A stretch of 64,000 nucleotides of DNA from assembly GCF_014636775.1 (NCBI RefSeq), contig NZ_BMEQ01000018.1:25036-89035 (forward strand), read 5' to 3'. The first letter of the stretch is position 1, and every line of letters begins with the position of its first letter. Below, one piece after another: positions 58,464 to 64,000 of this stretch. Origin of the DNA: Kocuria dechangensis (GTDB lineage Bacteria; Actinomycetota; Actinomycetes; Actinomycetales; Micrococcaceae). Both the position numbers and the translations under genes were made by a program. The notes beneath the pieces were generated by a model. That model saw only the letters and a list, made by a program, of their open reading frames with translations. It had not been told where the DNA came from and ran no database searches.

Positions 58464-59147
58464 TCAGGAGCGTCCCGGTCCCTGCAGCCCGTCGACCAGT
58501 GGAGGCAGGGGCTCGCCCGCCAGGAAGCGCATCAGGGCGGGGGAGCGGCCCACCACCGTCTCCCGGTAGCGGCCGGGGATCTCGGGGTCCTTGCCGATGA
58601 TCAGCTGCTCCACGCCGTTCTCGACGAACAGCGTCAGCGTCCCGCGCAGCAGGTCCATGGCGGCCGGGTCCTCCAGGGCCTCGACGACGGTGCGGGGCAC
58701 GCGCTGGACGTAGGTGTCGTCGAGCACCAGATTGACGAAGTCGGGGCTGTCGTTGTCCTCCCAGCGCGCCGAGCACGCCGTGGCCAGCGACCCGACGGTC
58801 TCCACCAGGGTGGTGACGGCGATGGTGGCCTGCATCAGCGCCGTCTGGACCTCTTCCGCCCGGCGGGGGCAGCGGCGGTGGAACCAGCGCCGCGGGGCCA
58901 TCGCCCGGTCCACCACCAGGTACTCGAGCTGCAGGCGCCCGTCGGGCTCCTCCAGGAAGGAGACGGTGACGGTCTCGGCGCCCGGGTGCGGCCGGACGAT
59001 GCCGTAGGCCCAGCGGAGCAGGTCCTGCAGATCGGTGGAGCCCTGGCTCAGGGCGCGGGTGCTGAGGCTGACGGGACGTCCGTGGGCGTCCAGGCACCGG
59101 ACGACGATGGGGACGCGGGCCACCACGTACGGGGGATGGGTGTCCAC
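58464..59147 (-). CDS. Hypothetical protein
   Basis: A 227-aa cytoplasmic protein without signal peptide or membrane segment. N-terminal strands (YVVARVPIVVRCLDAHGRPV) and an extended helical middle (VQTALMQATIAVTTLVETVG) are visible. No family recognised and no catalytic motif evident. The downstream side has a short hairpin. Codon use looks like that of its neighbours, which supports a real gene. Confidence 0.7.
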   Translation of the reverse strand: MDTHPPYVVARVPIVVRCLDAHGRPVSLSTRALSQGSTDLQDLLRWAYGIVRPHPGAETVTVSFLEEPDGRLQLEYLVVDRAMAPRRWFHRRCPRRAEEVQTALMQATIAVTTLVETVGSLATACSARWEDNDSPDFVNLVLDDTYVQRVPRTVVEALEDPAAMDLLRGTLTLFVENGVEQLIIGKDPEIPGRYRETVVGRSPALMRFLAGEPLPPLVDGLQGPGRS

Positions 59148-59278
59148 GGCGGGCTGGCCTTCCTGGGGGACGACGGCGGGGGTCGCTCCAGTCTAGATGC
59201 GAGTGCATGCTCCTCCCGCCGAAATCTCGTCCACCCAATAGGGGACAGTTCCCGGTGCCACCTGGACAAACGTCTAGA

Positions 59279-59305
59279 GCCCCCGCCTCCACTCCCTGCG
59301 GGGCC
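59279..59305 (-). terminator. Possible terminator of the DSD1-type gene
   Basis: CCCCGC (59281-59286) and GCGGGG (59298-59303) form a stem 40 bases after the stop of the - strand gene at 59,345. No T run is present. Confidence 0.35.
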
Positions 59306-59306
59306 C

Positions 59307-59369
59307 CTACTTGTTCCTCCCGCAGGCGGCGGAGCCGGGCGGGACTACTTGTTCCTGCCGCGGGCGGCG
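59307..59369 (-). repeat. Imperfect 25-bp duplication at the 3' end of the DSD1-type gene
   Basis: Copies at 59307-59331 and 59345-59369 (CTACTTGTTCCT then CCGC-GGCGGCG) differ at about two positions. The second covers the stop codon and last codons of the gene, so the first is a downstream copy of the gene tail. Confidence 0.6.
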
Positions 59370-60445
59370 ACCCGCCAGCGGTCCACGACCTTCCCGCCGC
59401 TGAGCACGGACACGGCGTCGACGAGGTTCACGGCCACGCACACGTGGTTGGGGACCACCCGCAGCCTCTGTCCGAGGGCGGGCAGCTCGCCGTCGCCGGG
59501 CCAGACCACGGTGGCGTGGTGCTCCGACAGCGCCGTGATGCGTGCCTGCGGATGGTCGAGGAGCCGCCCGAACCCGGTGGCCCAGGCGTGCCGGTCACCG
59601 CCGACGATCTTGCTGCCCGCGTCGAGGACGACCCTGCGGGGGACGACGTCGTCGCCCTCGTGCCGGCTGACGACCGTCGCCGCGATGGTCAGGGCGATGT
59701 CCTCCGCGGCACAGCGCCCGAGCTCGAGCTGCTGGGCGTCGCCGAACACGTAGACGCCGGGGCGGACCTCCGTGGCCGCCGTCGCCTCGGTGAGGGTGGC
59801 GGTGGGGGTCGAGCCGCCGCTGACCCGGGTGACGTCGAACCCGGCGGCCGCCAGCAGCTCGGACGCCTCCCGCAGGGCCTCCTGCTCCTGCCCGACCGCC
59901 GTGGTCGGCATGCCCGGGGCGTAGCTGTGGCCGGGGAAGGTGAAGACGCCGGTGACGTGCAGCCCGGCCCGGTCGGCGGCGCGGGCCACCTCCACGGCGG
60001 CGGCGGGGCCGATGCCGCTGCGGTGGTGGCCGCTGTCGATCTCCACCAGGACCTCGATCCGGCCGGCGGCGTCCCCGAGGGAGGCGGCCATGGTCTCGAC
60101 AGCTTCCACCGAATCCGTTCCGACCGCGATCCGGGCCGTGGCGGCCAGGCGGCGCAGTCGCTCCGCCTGGCGCGGCCCGATCCACAGCGGGTAGGCGATG
60201 AACACGTCCCTGGCTCCGTGCTCGACGAAGACCTCGGCCTCGCCGATGGTGGCCACGGTCAGCCCGACGGCTCCGGCGGCCAGCTGCAGCGCGGCGATCT
60301 CCGGGATCTTGTGGGTCTTCACGTGCGGGCGCAGGCCCAGGCCCTTGGCCTGCACGGTGCGTGCCATCCGGTCGATGTTCCGCCGGAGGACGTCATGGTC
60401 GATCATGATCTCCGGGGTGTCGATGTCCTCTGGGACCGTGCTCAT
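59345..60445 (-). CDS. DSD1-family PLP-dependent enzyme (D-serine dehydratase/D-threonine aldolase-like)
   Basis: A 366-aa fold-type III PLP enzyme with alanine-racemase-type barrel. [15 protein letters not shown] (about 39-53) contains the PLP-binding Lys, [10 protein letters not shown] lies on the barrel, and VSGGSTPT binds the phosphate. [10 protein letters not shown] near the C-terminus provides the His and Cys that bind zinc in this family. It probably cleaves or dehydrates a D-beta-hydroxy amino acid. GGAAGGA precedes the ATG. On the - strand TATTCT near 60495 may be a -10 element. Confidence 0.88.
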   Translation of the reverse strand: MSTVPEDIDTPEIMIDHDVLRRNIDRMARTVQAKGLGLRPHVKTHKIPEIAALQLAAGAVGLTVATIGEAEVFVEHGARDVFIAYPLWIGPRQAERLRRLAATARIAVGTDSVEAVETMAASLGDAAGRIEVLVEIDSGHHRSGIGPAAAVEVARAADRAGLHVTGVFTFPGHSYAPGMPTTAVGQEQEALREASELLAAAGFDVTRVSGGSTPTATLTEATAATEVRPGVYVFGDAQQLELGRCAAEDIALTIAATVVSRHEGDDVVPRRVVLDAGSKIVGGDRHAWATGFGRLLDHPQARITALSEHHATVVWPGDGELPALGQRLRVVPNHVCVAVNLVDAVSVLSGGKVVDRWRVAARGRNK

Positions 60446-60520
60446 CAGCGTCCTTCCGTCCGGGGGCTGCGCGTCGGTCAGTGTTCCAGGAGAATATCGG
60501 CGGTCACCGCCGCCTCCAGC

Positions 60521-60931
60521 TCAGGCGGTGGTGCCGGACTCGGGGGCGTTCATGGCCGCGATCTGGATGAGGTTGCCGCAGGTGTCGTCGAGCACCGCGG
60601 TGGTCACGGGGCCCATCTGTGCCGGCTCCTGCACGAAGCGCACGCCCAGGGCGGTCAGCTGTTCGTACTCGGCCTGCACGTCGTCGACGCCGAAGCTGTT
60701 GAACGGGATGCCGTCGGCCACCAGGGCCTCCTTGAACGGGCGGACGGCCGGGTGCTCGGAGGGCTCCAGCAGCAGCTCCACCCCGTCCGGCGCCGTGGGC
60801 GAGACGACGGTCAGCCAGCGGAAGGGCCCGGCCGGCACGTCGGTCTTGAGCTGGAAGCCGAGCTTGGTGGTGTAGAAGTCCAGGGCCTTGGCCTGGTCGT
60901 CGACGAAGATGCTGGCGGTCGTGATGATCAT
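60521..60931 (-). CDS. VOC-family (glyoxalase-like) protein
   Basis: A 136-aa protein with two beta-alpha-beta-beta-beta modules: ASIFVDDQAKALDFYTTKLG opens the first, GVDDVQAEYEQLTALGVRF the second, and VLDDTCGNLIQIA closes it. It is typical of vicinal-oxygen-chelate proteins that bind metal and small molecules. The start overlaps the stop of the ArsR-type regulator by ATGA, so the pair is co-translated; such regulator-VOC pairs are common in actinobacteria. Substrate unknown. Confidence 0.88.
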   Translation of the reverse strand: MIITTASIFVDDQAKALDFYTTKLGFQLKTDVPAGPFRWLTVVSPTAPDGVELLLEPSEHPAVRPFKEALVADGIPFNSFGVDDVQAEYEQLTALGVRFVQEPAQMGPVTTAVLDDTCGNLIQIAAMNAPESGTTA

Positions 60932-61221
60932 CGGGGGTCCTCCGGGGTGTGCGGAATGGCGTCGAGCCACTGACGGGCGGCGGTCAGTGGTGCAGGGTCC
61001 AGGTGGTGGACCGTGGTGCGGCCCTGCGTGGTGGCACGCACCAGGCCGGCCTCGCCCAGGACGGCGAGGTGCTTGGTGACGGCCTGGCGGGTCATGGCCA
61101 GCCCGTGGACCTGGTTCAGGCGCACCGTGAGCTCGAAAAGGGTCTGGTCGTTGCGGTCGGCCAGCTCCTCCACGAGGAGCCGCCGTGCGGGGTGCGCCAG
61201 CGCCTGGAAGATCGGGTCCAC
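60928..61221 (-). CDS. ArsR-family transcriptional regulator
   Basis: A 97-aa winged-helix protein. IFQALAHPARRLLVEELADR and AMTRQAVTKHLAVLGEAGLV are the classic ArsR helix-turn-helix segments, with a wing at RTTVHHLD. No Cys metal-binding motif is present, so it is not an arsenic or metal sensor of the usual kind. It overlaps and probably controls the VOC gene. It resembles the SdpR/YdhC-like subgroup with a single DNA-binding domain. Confidence 0.9.
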   Translation of the reverse strand: MDPIFQALAHPARRLLVEELADRNDQTLFELTVRLNQVHGLAMTRQAVTKHLAVLGEAGLVRATTQGRTTVHHLDPAPLTAARQWLDAIPHTPEDPR

Positions 61222-61318
61222 CCCTGCACCATAGGCAACTCATTGGTTGCCGGTCAAGGGTCCGAGGCGCCGGCTCGAGCGCCCGGAGTCTCTGCGATCG
61301 CCGGCCTCGGACAAGGAC

Positions 61319-61357
61319 GGCCGGAGCCGTGCGGGATGAGCCCGTCCGGCTCCGGCC
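61319..61357 (-). terminator. Hairpin after the SDR gene
   Basis: GGCCGGAGCCG (61319-61329) pairs perfectly with CGGCTCCGGCC (61347-61357), with a further GGG/CCC pairing inside the loop. It lies 22 bases past the stop of the - strand SDR gene and fits a GC-rich actinobacterial terminator. Confidence 0.6.
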
Positions 61358-61378
61358 GTTCCGCGGGGGCCCGCCGGC

Positions 61379-62080
61379 TCAGGGCCAGGAGCCCTCCTCG
61401 GCGTGGGCGACGAACAGCTCGCGGATCTCGCAGCCCTTGGGCTGGCCCAGGGCGAACAGGACCGCGCTGGCCACGTTCTCCGGGTCGTTGAGCTGGGAGT
61501 CGTCCTGCGGCTTGTACTGCTCGTCGCGGTCGTCGAAGAAGTGCGTCTTCATGCCGCCGGGGATCAGCTGGGTGACGCCGACCTCGCCCTTGAGCTCCGC
61601 GGCGAGGGCCTGGGTGAAGCCCAGGACGCCGAACTTGGAGGCGCAGTACGCGGTGGCGTCGGAGACGCCCTTCAGGGCGAGGGTCGAGGCGACGGTGACG
61701 ACCCGCCCCCGGGACTCGCGCAGCGCCGGCAGGGCCGCCCGCACCACGGAGACCGTGCCGAAGAGGTTGACCTGCACGACCTTCTCCCAGTCGTCGATCG
61801 CGACGTCCTCGAGCCGGCCGCACCGGTCGATGCCGGCGGCGGTGACCACGGCGTCCAGCCCGCCCGCGGCCTCGGCGGCCTTCCGGACCGTCTCCGTCAC
61901 GGCGGCGGTGTCCGCCACGTCCACCTCGTAGGCGGTCACGCCGTTGAGCGAGCTGATGTCCCGGTCCAGGACGATGGGCGTGCCGCCGCTGTCGCGGACG
62001 GCCTCGACCAGGGCGGCGCCGAGACCCGAGGCCCCGCCGGTGATCAGGACACGGCCGGGGTTGGTGGGCTGGAGACTCAT
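61379..62080 (-). CDS. Short-chain dehydrogenase/reductase
   Basis: A 233-aa SDR. It has VLITGGASGLGAALVEAV for NAD(P) binding, VTAAGIDRCG in place of NNAG, VTVASTLALKG with the catalytic Ser, and ATAYCASKFG with Tyr and Lys. The C-terminus (REVFVAHAEEGSWP type) differs from most SDRs. A 233-base divergent gap separates it from the aldehyde dehydrogenase gene, so the two may share control. Likely an NAD(P)H-dependent alcohol/ketone enzyme; substrate unknown. Confidence 0.87.
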   Translation of the reverse strand: MSLQPTNPGRVLITGGASGLGAALVEAVRDSGGTPIVLDRDISSLNGVTAYEVDVADTAAVTETVRKAAEAAGGLDAVVTAAGIDRCGRLEDVAIDDWEKVVQVNLFGTVSVVRAALPALRESRGRVVTVASTLALKGVSDATAYCASKFGVLGFTQALAAELKGEVGVTQLIPGGMKTHFFDDRDEQYKPQDDSQLNDPENVASAVLFALGQPKGCEIRELFVAHAEEGSWP

Positions 62081-62313
62081 GCAACTTCCTCTCTGCTGTG
62101 CGCTGCGCCGCCCGCGGCGGGGACCGCGGGCGGGGCGTGCCGTCCCGGGCGGGGACAGCGCTCAGGCCGCCGCGGGTGCGCCGGCCTGGTCACAGCTACC
62201 GTAACCGGTGCCGCGCGATCGGTAAGTATGCTTCATCACGACAGGCCCGCCGGGTCCCGGACCCACCGAGAAAGCACTGCACCAGGACTGCACCAGCACC
62301 GAGAAGGAGACCC

Positions 62314-63705
62314 ATGACACCCGCCGCCACCACCGCTCCCGCAACCGAGCTGACCGTGCTGGACCCCCGGGACGGCTCCCTGGTGGGGACCGTGCCCGCC
62401 GCCACCGAGGAGGAGGTCCGGGCCGCCGTCGCCGCCGCGCGCGCCGCCGCCCGCGACTGGGCCTGGACCGCCCCCGAGGAGCGCGGCAAAGCCCTGCGCG
62501 CCGCCGCCGACCGGCTGGCCGAGCACGCCCAGGAGCTGGCCGAGCTCAACGCCCGCGAGACGGGCAAGCCCGTCGAGGAGTCCCTGGGCGGGGTCATGGC
62601 CGGCGTCGGCACCCTGCACCAGTACGCGGAGCTCGGCCCGGTGCACCGCGGCCACAGCCTGCGCGGCAGCATCCTGGCTGCCGACTGGACCGTGCCGGAG
62701 CCGCGCGGCGTCGTCCTCGCCCTCACGCCCTGGAACGACCCCGTGGCCGTGGCCGCAGGCCTGCTGGGCGCCGCGATCGTCACCGGCAACACCGTGCTGC
62801 ACAAGCCCAGCGAGCGGTGCCCCCACGTGGGCGCCCGGCTCGGCGAGATCCTCGCCGAGGCCCTGCCCGCCGGCGTCCTCACCACCGTCAGCGGCGGCGC
62901 CGCCGTCGGCGCGCAGCTCACCGCCCACCCGGACGTGGACGTCCTCGCCCACGTCGGCTCCACCGCCACCGGCGAGGCCATCGCCCGCGCCGGCGTCGAG
63001 AGCGGCGCCCACGTCATCCGCGAGAACGGCGGCAACGACGCCCTCGTGGTCGACGACGACGTGGACCCCGCCTGGGCCGCCGAGCAGGCCGCCATCGGCG
63101 CGTTCGCCAACGTGGGACAGATCTGCGTGGCGGTCGAGCGGATCTACGTCCACCGGGCGGTGGCCGAGCCCTTCCTCGCCGCGCTCGCGGAGGAGGCCCG
63201 CCGCCGCAACGCCGAGGGCGGGCTCGCCCCGCTCGTCGACGAGCTGATGCGGGAGGAGGTCCACCGCCAGGTGGCGGAGAGCGTCGCCCAGGGGGCGGTC
63301 GTGGTCGAGGGCGCCGAGGTGCCCGCGGGTCCCGGGGCCCACTACCCGGCCACCGTCCTGCGGGAGTGCGCTCCCGGGATGACCGTGATGCGGGAGGAGA
63401 CCTTCGGGCCCGTGGCCCCGGTCCAGGTGGTCGACAGCTTCGGGGAGGGCCTGCGCCTGGCCGCCGCCGACCGCTACGGGCTGGCCGCGACCGTCCTGAC
63501 CGGGCGGATCGCCCACGCGCAGCTGGCGGTGGCCGAGCTGCCGGTGGGGACGCTGAAGGTCAACAACGTCTTCGGCGGCGCCCCGGGCGGGGCCGCGCAG
63601 CCGCGCAGGGCCAGCGGCGCGGGGTTCGGCTACGGCCCCGAGCTGCTCGACGAGATGACCCAGGTGAAGGTCGTGCACGTGGAGATGCCGCCGGCCCGCG
63701 GCTGA
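62314..63705 (+). CDS. Aldehyde dehydrogenase family protein
   Basis: A 463-aa NAD(P)-dependent aldehyde dehydrogenase. It has LALTPWNDPVAVAAGLLGAA and VLHKPSERCP (cofactor-binding loop), VGSTATGEAIA, IRENGGNDALVV with the general-base Glu, and ANVGQICVAVERIYVH with the catalytic Cys. EETFGPVAPVQV is also standard. ATG 62314 follows AAGGAG (62304-62309); upstream in-frame codons lack similarity. It resembles succinate-semialdehyde or benzaldehyde-type enzymes, but the substrate is not certain. A strong terminator follows. Confidence 0.92.
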   Translation: MTPAATTAPATELTVLDPRDGSLVGTVPAATEEEVRAAVAAARAAARDWAWTAPEERGKALRAAADRLAEHAQELAELNARETGKPVEESLGGVMAGVGTLHQYAELGPVHRGHSLRGSILAADWTVPEPRGVVLALTPWNDPVAVAAGLLGAAIVTGNTVLHKPSERCPHVGARLGEILAEALPAGVLTTVSGGAAVGAQLTAHPDVDVLAHVGSTATGEAIARAGVESGAHVIRENGGNDALVVDDDVDPAWAAEQAAIGAFANVGQICVAVERIYVHRAVAEPFLAALAEEARRRNAEGGLAPLVDELMREEVHRQVAESVAQGAVVVEGAEVPAGPGAHYPATVLRECAPGMTVMREETFGPVAPVQVVDSFGEGLRLAAADRYGLAATVLTGRIAHAQLAVAELPVGTLKVNNVFGGAPGGAAQPRRASGAGFGYGPELLDEMTQVKVVHVEMPPARG

Positions 63706-63766
63706 GCCGCCAGCCCGGGACCTCCTGCCCGGGGCCTCCTGCACAGGACCTGCCCGGGGACCTGTT

Positions 63767-63803
63767 GCCCGGGACCGATCGCCTCGATCGGTCCCGGGCT
63801 TCT
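63767..63803 (+). terminator. Strong terminator after the aldehyde dehydrogenase gene
   Basis: A perfect 15-bp stem, GCCCGGGACCGATCG (63767-63781) with its complement at 63785-63799, loop CCT, followed by TTCT. Confidence 0.8.
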
Positions 63804-63901
63804 GCATGGGGGCTCGGTTTCGTGGCCGTGCGAATACCCGGAGCCCCGCCCGCTCCCGACCGTAGAAATCACAGATGATTGCCTGTAGCATCACAAATGT
63901 G

Positions 63902-63917
63902 TGTGGTGTGGATCACC
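63902..63917. promoter_or_regulatory. Possible CRP/GlxR-type site
   Basis: TGTGGTGTGGATCACC fits TGTGANNTANNTCACA at about three quarters of the fixed positions. It lies 65 bases before the next start. Weak evidence; a neighbouring ATCACAAATGTGTG also has TGTG/CACA character. Confidence 0.25.
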
Positions 63918-63981
63918 TCGCACAGTGCTCTTCTTCCTTCGGATCGTCCGGCACGTGCCTGCCGGGAAAGAGGCCTGACCC

Positions 63982-64000
63982 ATGTCTTCTGTGCGCTACG
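63982..64000 (+). CDS. Start of a further gene, cut by the window end
   Basis: ATG 63982 opens a frame of six codons (MSSVRY) to the window edge, with AAAGAGG about nine bases upstream. The 276-base gap before it contains the terminator and a possible regulator site, as expected for an independently transcribed gene. The product cannot be named. Confidence 0.4.

Noticed and set aside
62236..63894. Open frame of 552 codons on the - strand
   Set aside because: Opposite the aldehyde dehydrogenase, which has all catalytic motifs; the antisense frame runs through the terminator hairpin.

Overview
The window is high-GC DNA (about 70% by eye, higher at third codon positions) with many ATGA/GTGA stop-start overlaps, Tat signals and Micrococcus-type S-layer-homology (SLH) repeats. 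This points to an actinobacterium of the Micrococcales, probably a Kocuria-like Micrococcaceae; the genus is an inference.

2-25,866 (+ strand): the 3' end of an LCP-family ligase, then a long run of surface-polysaccharide genes. These are GT4 glycosyltransferases, a Wzm/Wzt-type ABC exporter, the UDP-ManNAc dehydrogenase WecC, very large multi-domain glycosyltransferases carrying CgeB-like modules, polysaccharide pyruvyltransferase-family proteins and unusual alpha/beta-hydrolase-like proteins. One DUF6270-like gene and one lipoprotein gene interrupt the run at 19.8-21.2 kb. 25,877-37,550 (- strand) is a convergent second half: WecB first, then two hydrolase-like genes (one a tandem duplication), another pyruvyltransferase-like protein, an FAD-dependent oxidoreductase, a glycosyltransferase fused to a CsaB-type pyruvyltransferase, and an asparagine-synthase-like enzyme.

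37,648-50,618: an MpaB-type oxygenase, then three tandem paralogues of Tat-exported repeat proteins (830-900 aa) ending in SLH-like repeats, an SDR gene, and two CAP-like secreted proteins ending in three SLH-like repeats each. One of these two has a 22-base G tract in its upstream region. Five SLH proteins therefore lie beside genes for a ManNAc/ManNAcA-containing, probably pyruvylated wall polymer. In Firmicutes, CsaB-dependent pyruvylated wall polymers anchor SLH domains, so the two halves may form one anchoring system.

50,930-64,000: ordinary accessory and metabolic genes. They include SRPBCC, PaaK-like ligase, AraC regulator, GT2, a broken MerR/TipA-type regulator, a Tat-secreted orphan, ABM and AhpD-like proteins, a DSD1-type PLP enzyme, an ArsR-VOC pair, an SDR, an aldehyde dehydrogenase and the first codons of a further gene. 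No tRNA, rRNA, CRISPR array, insertion sequence or replication origin was recognised.
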